The translations under genes and the position numbers were made by a program. From Streptacidiphilus fuscans (GTDB taxonomy: Bacteria > Actinomycetota > Actinomycetes > Streptomycetales > Streptomycetaceae), in the NCBI RefSeq assembly GCF_015690355.1, contig NZ_JADPRT010000006.1, positions 180,003 through 244,002 of the forward strand: 64,000 nucleotides of DNA. The letters are read 5' to 3'. Positions within the stretch are counted from its first letter, which is position 1. The number at the start of each line of letters is the position of its first letter. Shown here piece after piece: positions 49,739 to 60,623 of this stretch. The notes under the pieces were generated by a model. That model did no database searches. It was not told the origin of the DNA and worked only from the letters and a program-made list of their open reading frames with translations.

Positions 49739-49972
49739 GACGGGCCTCCGCGAGGCGCGGGACGGGAAGGGAGGGTGCGTGCCGCCGGGGTCGATACCCG
49801 CGACACGATCTTCACAGTCGCAGCCGCCTCGGCGAAGGACCGCAATCTCCCCCAAACTGCTCACGGCCGTCCGGCTGAGCTGGTAATCTTCCGGGCCCTG
49901 CAGTCAGTTGGCGCGGTCGGGGGCAGGATGAGCCTTGTCCTGCCGTTCATCCACGAAGCCCGAGGAACCGCC

Positions 49973-51256
49973 ATGGCGCACGCGACCGAGCACACCGACG
50001 CCGAGAGCCACGCCGACGCGGACTTCTCCCTCTTCGATCCCCGCTTCCGAGCGGACCCCTATCCCGGCTACACCCGCCTGCACGCCGCCGGTCGGCTGCG
50101 CCGGACCGCGTTCGGCGCGTGGATCTCGCCTTCCTACCGGGTCTGCTCCCAGGTGCTGCGCGACCCGCGCTTCGGGCGTCCCGAACTGCCCGAGGACGGC
50201 CGGACCCGCTCCTTCCTCGGCCTCAACCCGCCGGACCACACCCGCCTGCGCCGCCTGGCCGCCAAGGCGTTCACACCGCGGCTGATCGAGGGCCTGCGCC
50301 CGCGTATCGAGGAGCTGGCGGAACAACTGCTCGACGCGGCGCTGGGTCAGGACGGGGCGCAGGAGCAGGGCAACGTGCACGGGCAGGACAACGCACAGGA
50401 GCAGGGCGAGTTCGACCTGGTCGCGGCCTTCGCCCACCCGCTGCCGGTGATCGTGATCAGTGAGCTGCTCGGCGTGCCGACGGAGGACCGCGACCGGTTC
50501 ACCGCGTGGTCCGACACGCTGGCCCGCGCGCTGGGGCCCGAGTACCTGCTGCCGCCGGACGCGCTGGCCGAGATCGACAGCACCCGCGGGCAGTTCGAGG
50601 CGTACTTCCGCGAACTGGCCGCGCAACGCCGAGTGCAGCCGACCGACGACCTGCTCAGCGCCCTGGTCGCGGTCTGCGACGACGGCGAGGTGCTCTCCGA
50701 GGCGGAGCTGATCGCAACCTGCACCCTGCTGCTCATCGCCGGGCACGAGACCACGGTCAACCTGATCGCCAACGGCACGCTGGCGCTGCTGCGCGAGCCG
50801 CAGCGGCTGGCCTGGTTCCGCGCCCACCCCGAGGCCGCGCCCGCCGTGGTGGAGGAGCTGCTCCGGTTCGACCCGCCGGTCCAGCTGACCATGCGCACGG
50901 CGCTCGTGGACGCCGACGTCGAGGGCGTCCCGATCGCGGCGGGCGAGCAGATCCTGCTGGTGATCGGCGCGGCCAACCGCGATCCCGAGGTCTTCGCCGA
51001 CCCCGACCGGCTCGACTTCTCCCGCGCCGAGAACACGGGCGGCAGCGCAGGCGGCACCGACCGCCACCTCGCCTTCGGGCTCGGCATCCACTTCTGCCTG
51101 GGCGCGGCGCTGGCCCGGCTGGAGGGCCAGATCGCGCTCACCGCCTTCGCCCGACGGGTGCACGAGCCGGAGCTCGCGACGGACGAGGTGTCCTACCGGG
51201 ACAACCTCATCCTGCGCGGCCCCGCCTCGCTCCCCGTCAGGCACCGGCGCGGCTGA
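49973..51256 (+). CDS. cytochrome P450 (second in the window)
   Basis: A 427-aa bacterial P450 of the CYP107-like type. The I-helix is LLIAGHETTVNLI, the ExxR is EELLRF, and the heme-binding loop is AFGLGIHFCLGAALARLE. Residues about 125-145 are a Gln/Glu/Gly insert (QEQGNVHGQDNAQEQGE), unlike most members. GAGGA precedes the ATG. No ferredoxin or ferredoxin reductase gene adjoins. No MRYxH-type minigene was found in the 234 bases upstream, so it appears unrelated to the P450 at 28730. Its substrate is not evident. Confidence 0.9.
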   Translation: MAHATEHTDAESHADADFSLFDPRFRADPYPGYTRLHAAGRLRRTAFGAWISPSYRVCSQVLRDPRFGRPELPEDGRTRSFLGLNPPDHTRLRRLAAKAFTPRLIEGLRPRIEELAEQLLDAALGQDGAQEQGNVHGQDNAQEQGEFDLVAAFAHPLPVIVISELLGVPTEDRDRFTAWSDTLARALGPEYLLPPDALAEIDSTRGQFEAYFRELAAQRRVQPTDDLLSALVAVCDDGEVLSEAELIATCTLLLIAGHETTVNLIANGTLALLREPQRLAWFRAHPEAAPAVVEELLRFDPPVQLTMRTALVDADVEGVPIAAGEQILLVIGAANRDPEVFADPDRLDFSRAENTGGSAGGTDRHLAFGLGIHFCLGAALARLEGQIALTAFARRVHEPELATDEVSYRDNLILRGPASLPVRHRRG

Positions 51257-51265
51257 CACCCCTGC

Positions 51266-51314
51266 GGACTGACTGACGGACTGACGGACTGACGGACTGA
51301 CGATCCGTCAGTCC
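51266..51314. repeat. 8-bp tandem repeats ending in a hairpin terminator
   Basis: GGACTGAC repeats directly three times (51278-51301) after a shorter start at 51266. The last copy pairs with CGTCAGTCC at 51306-51314, giving a 9-bp stem with a 3-base loop. It sits between the convergent P450 and RIO kinase genes, and its right arm includes the kinase stop codon. Confidence 0.75.
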
Positions 51315-52270
51315 AGCCGGGCGTCGAAGGCCAGCGCTTCGGCCAGCGCCTCCACCTTCCGCTGCGGCAGTCCGCGCGCGGTGAACCAGGCGCCGACGTT
51401 GCGGACGTCGCGGTCCAGGAAGGCGCGTCCGCGCGGGTTGGCGATGACGTCGACGATCTGCGGCACGTCGATGATCACCAGTCGGCCCTCGTGGACCAGG
51501 ATGTTGTAGGCGCTCAGGTCCCCGTGCGCGTAGCCGTCCCGGGCGAGCAGCGAGAGGCTGTGGCCGAGCTGCTCCCAGAGGTCGTCGAGGTCCGCCTCCT
51601 CAGGGCGCACCTGGGCGAGCCGCGGGGCGGCGGCGCCCTCGGCGTCGCCGATGAACTCCATGAGGATCTCCGTGCCGAGGATCTGCACCGGGTACGGCAC
51701 CGCGGCACCGGCCTGCCACAGCCGCGACAGCGCGCCGAACTCGGCCGCCGCCCACTGCCCGGCGATGGCCTGCTTGCCGAACTCGGTGCGCTTGGACATG
51801 GCCCGGCTGACCCGGGACTCCTTGTGCGTGCGGCCCTCCAGATAGCCGGAGTCGCGATGGAAGAGGCGGTGGTTGCCGTCGCGGTAGCGCTTGGCGGCCA
51901 TCAGCGTCCGGCGGTCGGTGCCGGGGACGCTGCGTTCGAGGAGGAAGACGTCGGCTTCCTTGCCGGTCTTGAGGATGCCGAACTCCGTGTCCACGGCCGC
52001 GAGTTCGGTGACCACCCAGTCGGGGCGCGGCTCGGGGCCCTTCTCGGTGGGCGTGGACCGGTCCCAGGTCGACCAACGGTCGCCCTCGGGCGGCAGTTCG
52101 GCGGAGGAGTTGGATGTGGTGGAGGCGGCGGAATCGGGCTCGTTCTCCGCACCCGGCAGCCAGTCGCCGGGGAAGTCGTACTCGACGGCGTACTCGGCAT
52201 CGCGGTCACGACCACGGCGGGACATCCGCACGAAGGAACGGTCGTCGCTGTCAGCAAAGCGCTTGCGCAC
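51308..52270 (-). CDS. RIO1-family serine/threonine protein kinase
   Basis: A 320-aa RIO kinase. Residues 1 to about 90 are a disordered acidic/Ser-rich extension (SDDRSFVRMSRRGRDRDAEY). The kinase begins with TGKEADVFLLERSV (nucleotide loop) and the Lys of MAAKRYRD. The catalytic loop is YAHGDLSAYNILVHEGRL and the metal motif is VIIDVPQIVD. The RIO-specific lack of an APE helix is consistent with the length. Bacterial RIO kinases are of unknown function. A GTG at 52270 has GCAGGAGA 7 bases upstream. Downstream lies a hairpin shared with the P450 gene. Confidence 0.9.
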   Translation of the reverse strand: MRKRFADSDDRSFVRMSRRGRDRDAEYAVEYDFPGDWLPGAENEPDSAASTTSNSSAELPPEGDRWSTWDRSTPTEKGPEPRPDWVVTELAAVDTEFGILKTGKEADVFLLERSVPGTDRRTLMAAKRYRDGNHRLFHRDSGYLEGRTHKESRVSRAMSKRTEFGKQAIAGQWAAAEFGALSRLWQAGAAVPYPVQILGTEILMEFIGDAEGAAAPRLAQVRPEEADLDDLWEQLGHSLSLLARDGYAHGDLSAYNILVHEGRLVIIDVPQIVDVIANPRGRAFLDRDVRNVGAWFTARGLPQRKVEALAEALAFDARLD

Positions 52271-52586
52271 TGATGGGTCTCCTGCGGGAGGGCCCGCCGG
52301 AGCGCGTGGAAGTGACGCGGGTTCAGCCGGCGAGCTGGTGACGAGGGAAGGCGTCTGGCGCGCACGCGAGGGCGCGCCGCATGAAGGCGGCAACCACGAC
52401 TACGCACCTCCTCGCTCGGACTCACTCGTACCCACAGGAACGTCAGCCATCGTAACGAGCGCCACCGACCGCGCAACCGAATTAACCTCGCCGATCCCCC
52501 GCGCGCGCCGCCTCCCACGCCAAGGCCCGCACCGCTAGCGTCAACGGGAAGCCCCGCCCCGCCCGTGACGTCGAAAGCAGGCGCTG

Positions 52587-53024
52587 ATGACGCGCTCCCT
52601 CGCCATGGCAGTCGCGCTCGCCGCGCTCACCCTGGCTGCCACCACCGGCTGTTCCTCGTCGAGTTCCAGTTCCCCATCGTCCGGCGGCTCGACCGCTGCG
52701 GCCTCGACCTCCGCCGGCAGCGCCAGCAGCGCGGCCACGGGCACGGGCACCGCCGTCACGGTGAAGGAGACCGAGTTCAAGCTCGCCCTCTCCACCACGG
52801 CGTTCAAGCCCGGCGCCTACACCTTCGTCGCGCAGGACGCCGGGACCGTCTCGCACGCGTTGGCGATCGAAGGCCCCGGCGTCCCCATGCAGCAGACACC
52901 GATCCTCGCGCCCGGCGGCAAGGCCGACCTCTCGGTGACCCTGAAGCCGGGCAGCTACGAACTCTGGTGCCCGGTCGACGGCCACAAGGCCCTCGGCATG
53001 GACACCCACATCACCGTCGCCTGA
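52587..53024 (+). CDS. cupredoxin-like lipoprotein
   Basis: A 145-aa secreted lipoprotein. The lipobox LAATTGC ends a Sec signal, followed by a Ser/Gly/Ala-rich spacer (about 22-55). The cupredoxin fold has the type-1 copper ligands: the first His in VSHALAIEG, then Cys and His in ELWCPVDGHKALGM with the axial Met. It would carry electrons on the outer face of the membrane. No partner oxidase is in this window. The single ORF stands between the RIO kinase and the acs gene and may be a separate transcript. Confidence 0.88.
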   Translation: MTRSLAMAVALAALTLAATTGCSSSSSSSPSSGGSTAAASTSAGSASSAATGTGTAVTVKETEFKLALSTTAFKPGAYTFVAQDAGTVSHALAIEGPGVPMQQTPILAPGGKADLSVTLKPGSYELWCPVDGHKALGMDTHITVA

Positions 53025-53072
53025 CGGCTCTCACTCCGTCACCCTCACTCCGCCACCCTCACTCCAGCGCGC

Positions 53073-55085
<2,013 letters not shown>

Positions 55086-55151
55086 GGTCGGTTCCTCCTC
55101 AGGGTCGGATCCTCGGGGCGGGGTGTGTGACCGCGCAAGCGGCGGGGTCGC

Positions 55152-55796
55152 TCACCGCTCCAGCGGCGGGATGGGCAGCACGGTGCGCTTGTGCTGCGCG
55201 TTCACGACGGTCGCGGCGGAGGCGTAGAACGCCGCCGCGGCGGTGAAGATGCCGATCCAACCACCCACCTTGATCATCGTGTCCGGCGCGGGCACACCGT
55301 TCTGGAACCAGCCGATACCCAGGAACAGGAAGGCCAGCGTCAGCAGCGCGAGAACGACGACCACGGCGAGGTTGGTGCGCAGTGCGGCCAGGGTCAGGTA
55401 GGCGGAGATGATGCACCAGCCGATCAGGTAGAGGCCGATCGCCTGGTGGATGTCTCCGGTGGTCAACTTGACGTTCGTGATGATCCACCAGTACGAGAGC
55501 CAGAACGCGCCGTACGAGCAGAAGGCCATCAGGCCGAAGGTGTTGCCGCGCCGCCACTCGAGGACGCCGGCCACGAACTGCGCCAGACCGCCGTAGAACG
55601 CGGCCAGGCCCAGTACCACGAGAATCGCGCCGGGCTCCTTGATGATGTTGGCGTTGACGAACGACAGCACCAGGGTGGTCAACGCGAAGCCGGCCAACCC
55701 GAGCGGCGCCGGATCGGCGTACGCGGGGGTGGGGGTGCTCGCCGTCAGCGGACTGGACGACGAACCGGACGACGCAGTGGGGGTTTCGTTGCTCAT
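55152..55796 (-). CDS. satP: acetate uptake transporter of the GPR1/FUN34/SatP family
   Basis: A 214-aa six-helix membrane protein of the GPR1/FUN34/YaaH (SatP) family, taking up acetate or succinate. The signature near residue 27 is ADPAPLGLAGFALTT, where the first residue (usually Asn) is Asp here. Helices include VLSFVNANII, AILVVLGLAAFYGGLAQFVAGVLEW, LMAFCSYGAFWLSYWWI, AIGLYLIGWCIISAYLTLAAL and VVVVLALLTLAFLFLGIGW. AAGGAGC precedes the ATG. Gene order with acs supports acetate as substrate. The Ser/Thr-rich N-terminus is cytoplasmic. Confidence 0.92.
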   Translation of the reverse strand: MSNETPTASSGSSSSPLTASTPTPAYADPAPLGLAGFALTTLVLSFVNANIIKEPGAILVVLGLAAFYGGLAQFVAGVLEWRRGNTFGLMAFCSYGAFWLSYWWIITNVKLTTGDIHQAIGLYLIGWCIISAYLTLAALRTNLAVVVVLALLTLAFLFLGIGWFQNGVPAPDTMIKVGGWIGIFTAAAAFYASAATVVNAQHKRTVLPIPPLER

Positions 55797-56016
55797 GACC
55801 GTGCTCCTTCCGAGAGGACTCGATCAGGACATCGCACAGGACGTCACGAAAATCACAGTACGGCGGCTTTTGCCCCCCGTACAGCTGACAAACACGGAAG
55901 CTTTTACCTTCCGAACGCACCCCGCCTGACCAGCGAAGATGTGGAGGCTGTTAGCGCGCCGAAAAATCCGGACGACGAACCCTCCGGTTCTGCGATGATC
56001 GCGCCGGAGGAAACCC

Positions 56017-57360
56017 ATGCACCGACTGTTCAGTCCTTACCGTTCCGTCTTCCGCATCCCCGGATCCCGGTCGCTCTTCGCCGTCGCCCTGCTGGCGCGC
56101 GTCCCGGCGACAGCCAAGGGGATGCTGCTGACCCTGCACATCGTGCTCGACCTGCACCGCGGCTACGGCGCGGCGGGTCTGGTCGCGATGGCGCTGACCA
56201 TAGGCGTCGCGGCGGGCGGCCCGGTGCTGGGACGGATGGTGGACCGACACGGGGTCCGGCCGGTGCTGGTGGTGACCGGGCTGGCCGAGTCCGTCTTCTG
56301 GCTGACCGCGCCGTTCCTCCCCTACGCCGCGCTGCTCCCGGCCACCCTGGTCGGCGGGCTGGTCGCAGTGCCGGTCTTCCCGGTGATCCGGCAGGCCGTC
56401 TCGGTCCATGTGCCGGGCGGGCAGCGGCGACAGGCGTTCGCGCTGGACTCGATGATCGTCGAGGTCGCCTACATGATCGGCCCCGCCGTCGCCGTCCTCG
56501 CCGTCACCGGCATGCACCACGCCGAGCCGTCCATGCTGGCCGTCGGCGTGCTGACGCTGGCCAGCGCCGCCGCGCTCTGGCCGCTCGGCCGCATCCTCAC
56601 CCCGAGCCTGCCGCATGCCGCGGACGCGGCGGACGCCGCGCCGACCGCCGAGGCGCAGGTGAGCTCTGAGGCCGCCCGGACCGCCAAGGCCGGACGCCCG
56701 TTCTGGCTGCACCCGGGCCTGCTGCTGACGCTGGCCGTCTGCATGTCGGCCAACCTGGTGCTCTCCGGCACCGAGGTCTCCGTGGTGGCGTCGCTGCGCG
56801 CCGTGGGCCAGACCCAGTGGGCGGGCGTGACCATCATCGCCTGGTGCGCCGCCTCCCTCGTCGGCGGCTTCTGGCACGGGACAACGGCCAAGCCGCTGCG
56901 GCTGCCGGTGCTGATGCTGATGCTCGGTCTGGGCACCGTCCCGATCGGCATCGTGGCCTCCCACGGCTGGATCTGGGCGGCGCTGGCGCTGATCCCTGCG
57001 GGCCTGGTCTGCGCGCCCACCATCGCGTCGACGGCCGAGGCGATCAGCCGCGCGGTTCCGGACTCGGCGCGGGGGCAGGCCATGGGCCTGCAGGGCTCCG
57101 CGCTGACGCTGGGCGGCTCGCTGGGCGCACCGCTGACCGGCTCGATCATCGACCACTCGTCGCCCGTCTGGGGCTTCGTGGTGGCCGGTCTGATCGGCAC
57201 CGTCCTCGCCGGACTGGCCCTCGCCTACCGCCCGCGTCCGGCCGCCCCGACCGCTGATCCCGTCGCCGTCGAACCCGTAGCGGTCGAACCCGTAGCGGCC
57301 GGGCCCGTTGCCGTCGACACGACAGACGGCGAACTGGCCGTCACCGCAGGATCGCACTGA
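56017..57360 (+). CDS. MFS transporter
   Basis: A 447-aa major facilitator protein with about 12 helices. After FRIPGSRSLFAVALLARVPATAKGM the first helices begin; GRMVDRHGVRPVLVVTG is the loop between helices 2 and 3. A cytoplasmic loop in the middle is Ala/Glu-rich. The C-terminal tail holds a repeated VAVEPVAVEPVAAGPVAV. The architecture is that of drug/metabolite exporters of the DHA1-like group, but no substrate can be read. GGAGGAAA precedes the ATG. Its last 20 bases overlap the convergent ligase gene. Confidence 0.88.
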   Translation: MHRLFSPYRSVFRIPGSRSLFAVALLARVPATAKGMLLTLHIVLDLHRGYGAAGLVAMALTIGVAAGGPVLGRMVDRHGVRPVLVVTGLAESVFWLTAPFLPYAALLPATLVGGLVAVPVFPVIRQAVSVHVPGGQRRQAFALDSMIVEVAYMIGPAVAVLAVTGMHHAEPSMLAVGVLTLASAAALWPLGRILTPSLPHAADAADAAPTAEAQVSSEAARTAKAGRPFWLHPGLLLTLAVCMSANLVLSGTEVSVVASLRAVGQTQWAGVTIIAWCAASLVGGFWHGTTAKPLRLPVLMLMLGLGTVPIGIVASHGWIWAALALIPAGLVCAPTIASTAEAISRAVPDSARGQAMGLQGSALTLGGSLGAPLTGSIIDHSSPVWGFVVAGLIGTVLAGLALAYRPRPAAPTADPVAVEPVAVEPVAAGPVAVDTTDGELAVTAGSH

Positions 57361-58399
57361 GGTCGTAGCGCACGGGCTCGTCCAACTGGGTGTAGTCGCA
57401 GCTCTCCGGGGACCGGTCCGGACGCCAGCGCTTGAACTGCGTGGTGTGCCGGAACCGGTCCCCCTGCATGTGGTCGTAGCCGACCTCGATCACCCGCTCC
57501 GGCCGCAGCGGCACCCAGGACAGGTCCTTGGTCCCGGTCCAGCGGCTGGTCGCGCCCGGCAGCCGGGAGCTCGCCTGGGCGTCCTCGTTCTGCCAGGCGG
57601 CCCACGGGTGGCCGTCGGCCGTCTCCATCCGCAGCGGCGCGAGTTCCTCGACCAGCTCCGCGCGCCGCTTCATCGGGAACGAGGCACAGACCCCGACGTG
57701 CTGCAGCCGCCCCTCCGCGTCGTGAAGGCCGAGCAGCAGCGAGCCGACCACCGGTCCGCTCTTGTGCTCGCGGTAGCCGGCCACCACGCAGTCGGCCGTG
57801 CGCTCGTGCTTGATCTTGAACATCTGCCGCTGGTCCGGCGCGTAGGGCAGGTCGAGCGGCTTGGCCACCACGCCGTCCAGGCCCGCGCCCTCGTACTGCT
57901 CGAACCACTGCTGCGCCTCCGCCTGGTCCAGCGTCGCGGGCGCGAGGTGCAGCGGTGGCTCGGCGCCGGTGAGGACCTGCTCCAGCTCGGCGCGCCGCTC
58001 GCGCTGCGGGGCGGCCAGCAGGCTGCGGTCGCCCAGCGCCAGCAGGTCGAAGGCGACGAAGGAGGCGGGCGTCCGCTCGGAGAGCAGCTTGACCCGGGAC
58101 GCCGCCGGATGGATCCGCTCCGTCAGCGCGTCGAAGTCCAGCCGGTCGCCGCGGACCAGCACGATCTCCCCGTCCACCACGCAGCGCTGCGGCAGCTGCC
58201 GTTCCAGCTCAGCGACCAGCTCGGGGAAGTAGCGCGTCAGCGGCTTGCCGGTACGGGAGCCGATCACCGTCTCCGGCCCGTCGCGGTGGACGATGGCGCG
58301 GAAGCCGTCCCACTTGGCCTCGTAGAGCATCCCCGGCGGGATCGCCTTGACGGACTTGGCCAGCATCGGCTTGACCGGCGGCATCACGGGCAGGTCCAT
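57341..58399 (-). CDS. ATP-dependent DNA ligase (LigD ligase-domain type)
   Basis: A 352-aa ATP-dependent DNA ligase. The nucleotidyl-transfer motif is YEAKWDGFRAI (Lys at about 29). Further motifs are VVDGEIVLVRGDRLDFDAL, FVAFDLLALGD, EGAGLDGVVAKPL and QMFKIKHERTADCVVAG. The OB-fold follows with KSGPVVGSLLLGLHD. It is the ligase part of bacterial non-homologous end joining, here separate from the primase. The divergent gene at 58460 encodes the LigD-type primase. No Ku gene is in the window. It starts at MDLPVMPPVKPMLAKS, the usual N-terminus. Confidence 0.92.
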   Translation of the reverse strand: MDLPVMPPVKPMLAKSVKAIPPGMLYEAKWDGFRAIVHRDGPETVIGSRTGKPLTRYFPELVAELERQLPQRCVVDGEIVLVRGDRLDFDALTERIHPAASRVKLLSERTPASFVAFDLLALGDRSLLAAPQRERRAELEQVLTGAEPPLHLAPATLDQAEAQQWFEQYEGAGLDGVVAKPLDLPYAPDQRQMFKIKHERTADCVVAGYREHKSGPVVGSLLLGLHDAEGRLQHVGVCASFPMKRRAELVEELAPLRMETADGHPWAAWQNEDAQASSRLPGATSRWTGTKDLSWVPLRPERVIEVGYDHMQGDRFRHTTQFKRWRPDRSPESCDYTQLDEPVRYDLSAILR

Positions 58400-58459
58400 G
58401 AGCCGATTCTGCTGCCTCGTCCGCGTGCCCGCAGTCCCGGGACCGCCTACGGTGAGGTC

Positions 58460-59470
58460 ATGGCCGACGCGCTGGAGCTTGAGATCGGCGGGCGCGCGGT
58501 GCGCGTGACCCACCCGGACAAGGTGTACTTCCCCGAGACCGGCTACACCAAGCTGGACGTGGCCCGGTACTTCGAAACCGTCCAGGACGGGGCGCTGCGC
58601 GCGGTCCGCGACCGTCCGACGACGCTGCAACGCTTCGTCGACGGCATCGGCGGCGAGGCCTTCTACCAGAAGCGCGTCCCGCGCGACCTGCCCGACTGGA
58701 TCCCCAGCGCCCGCGTCACCTTCCCCAGCGGCCGACCGGCGGACGAGATGTGCCCGACCGAACCGGCAGCCGTGCTCTGGGCGGTCAACCGCGGCTGCCT
58801 CACCTTCCACCCGTGGCCGGTCCGCAGCTCGGACACGGACCACCCCGACGAGCTCCGCATCGACCTCGACCCGCAGCCGGGCACCGACTTCACCGACGCC
58901 GTCCGCGCCGCGCACCGGCTCCGCGAGGTGCTCGGCGAACTCGGCCTGACCGGCTGGCCGAAGACCTCCGGCGGACGCGGCCTGCACGTCTTCGTCCCGA
59001 TCCGCCCCGAGTGGACCTTCGTCGAGGTGCGCCGCGCGGTGATCGCCATCGGGCGGGAGCTGGAGCGCCGGATGCCGGAGCAGGTCACCACCGCGTGGTG
59101 GAAGGAGGAGCGCGGCAGCCGGATCTTCGTCGACTTCAACCAGACGGCCCGGGACCGCACCATCGCCTCCGCGTACTCGGTCCGGCCCCGGCCCAACGCC
59201 CCCGTCTCCGCGCCGCTGCGCTGGGACGAGCTGGACGAGGCGCGCCCCGACCTGTTCGACATCGTCACCATGCCGCGCCGCTACGCCGAACTCGGGGACG
59301 TCCACGCGGACATGGAGGACCACGCGTTCGACCTGACGGCGGCTCTGGAGCTGTCCCGGCAGGACGAGGAGGAACGCGGCCTGGGCGACATGCCGTATCC
59401 CCCCGAGTACCCGAAGATGCCCGGCGAGCCGAAGCGCGTCCAACCGAGCCGCGCCCGCTCGGACACCTGA
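58460..59470 (+). CDS. LigD-type DNA primase-polymerase
   Basis: A 336-aa archaeo-eukaryotic primase-like polymerase of the LigD PolDom family. Motifs are VTHPDKVYFPETGYTKLDVARYF at the start, ELRIDLDPQPGTDF with the metal-binding Asp pair, TSGGRGLHVFVPI with the catalytic His, and SRIFVDFNQTARDRTIASAYSVRPRP with the third Asp. It fills gaps and adds ribonucleotides during end joining. It stands divergent from the ligase gene (60 bases between the starts), making a split version of LigD. The NAD kinase gene begins 15 bases after its stop. Confidence 0.93.
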   Translation: MADALELEIGGRAVRVTHPDKVYFPETGYTKLDVARYFETVQDGALRAVRDRPTTLQRFVDGIGGEAFYQKRVPRDLPDWIPSARVTFPSGRPADEMCPTEPAAVLWAVNRGCLTFHPWPVRSSDTDHPDELRIDLDPQPGTDFTDAVRAAHRLREVLGELGLTGWPKTSGGRGLHVFVPIRPEWTFVEVRRAVIAIGRELERRMPEQVTTAWWKEERGSRIFVDFNQTARDRTIASAYSVRPRPNAPVSAPLRWDELDEARPDLFDIVTMPRRYAELGDVHADMEDHAFDLTAALELSRQDEEERGLGDMPYPPEYPKMPGEPKRVQPSRARSDT

Positions 59471-59485
59471 GGGACGGGACGGACC

Positions 59486-60553
59486 ATGACCGTGCACCGC
59501 GTCGGACTCGTCGTCCACCAGGGCCGTGCCGCCGCACGGGACGCCGCGCTGACCGTGCGGGCCTGGTGCGAGGCGCACGGACTGCCCTGCACCGAGATCG
59601 ACGTCTGGTCGACGGACCAGCACCGCCGCTCCGGCCGCGAGGAGGCCCACGCGGCCGGAGACCCGGACCTGGTCGTCACCCTGGGCGGGGACGGGACCTT
59701 CCTGCGCGGCGCGCGGATCGCCGTGAAGACCTCGGCCAGCGTGCTCGGCGTCGACCTGGGCCACGTCGGCTTCCTGACCGAGGTTCCGGTCCAGGACGTC
59801 ACCGCCGCCCTCGACGCCGTCCACACCGGCCACGCCCTGGTCGAGGAGCGCATGACGCTGACCATGCGGGCGTCCAGGCCGCCGGAGATCCCGGAGGAGC
59901 TGGAGTCCTTCCTCTGCTTCGGCCACGGCCCAGCCCTGCCGCCCCCGCCGGTGCGACCGGAGAGCACCGAGGGCGACGGCTGGGGGTTGGCCCTGGACGT
60001 CAACGCCCTCAACGACGTCGTCGTGGAGAAGCTGGCCCGCGACCACCAGGTCAGCGCCGGCGTCTACATCTCCGGCCGCCTGCTGGCCGCCTACTCCGCC
60101 GACGCCCTGGTGGTCGCCACCCCGACCGGTTCCACCGCCTACTCCTTCGCCGCCGGAGGTCCCGTGCTCTCCCCGCACATGGACGCCGTGGTGTTCACGC
60201 CGATCGCGCCCCACATGACCTTCAACCGCACCGTGGTCGCCGCCCCCGACGAACCCGTCGCGCTGCGCATCCTGCCGCACTCCGGCCGTGCGGCGGTCAC
60301 CATCGACGGCCAGTTGCGAGGCGTGCTCGACCCCGGCGACTGGATCGGCGTCTACCGCGCCCCACAACGCGTCCGCCTGATCCGGATCCACCCGACCGAC
60401 TTCTACGGCCGCCTCCGCGACCGCTTCCGGCTCACCGACGCACCCGCGACGGCCTCTGACGGGGAGTCGGCACCCTTCTTCTTCCGCCCCGACTCCCCCG
60501 TCCCACCCGACCTCGCGGGCCTCCGCCTCCTGCCCCCGACGGCGGCCCGCTAG
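59486..60553 (+). CDS. NAD kinase
   Basis: A 355-aa NAD+ kinase making NADP+. The GGDGTFLRG motif (about 68) and DLGHVGFLTE are followed by NDVVVEK, where the usual NE is ND, and VVATPTGSTAYSFAAGGP. The approximately 40-residue insert ASRPPEIPEELESF...PPPVRPESTEGDGW between strands is longer than in most NAD kinases. The C-terminus has a Pro-rich tail. It lies 15 bases after the primase gene on the same strand. Streptomycetes have more than one NAD kinase, and which this is cannot be said. Confidence 0.9.
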   Translation: MTVHRVGLVVHQGRAAARDAALTVRAWCEAHGLPCTEIDVWSTDQHRRSGREEAHAAGDPDLVVTLGGDGTFLRGARIAVKTSASVLGVDLGHVGFLTEVPVQDVTAALDAVHTGHALVEERMTLTMRASRPPEIPEELESFLCFGHGPALPPPPVRPESTEGDGWGLALDVNALNDVVVEKLARDHQVSAGVYISGRLLAAYSADALVVATPTGSTAYSFAAGGPVLSPHMDAVVFTPIAPHMTFNRTVVAAPDEPVALRILPHSGRAAVTIDGQLRGVLDPGDWIGVYRAPQRVRLIRIHPTDFYGRLRDRFRLTDAPATASDGESAPFFFRPDSPVPPDLAGLRLLPPTAAR

Positions 60554-60623
60554 GCTTCGGCGTCCGACCCGGCCCTGCCGGCCGGACGAGCAGGGCGGGT
60601 GGACCAGGCAGGGGGAGAGAGCG

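Noticed and set aside
49739..49972. A pentapeptide minigene ahead of the second P450
   Set aside because: No ATG-CGN-TAY-NNN-CAY pattern was found in the region before the gene on the coding strand.
51266..51301. Tandem repeats as a CRISPR array
   Set aside because: Units of 8 bp without spacers and no cas gene nearby.
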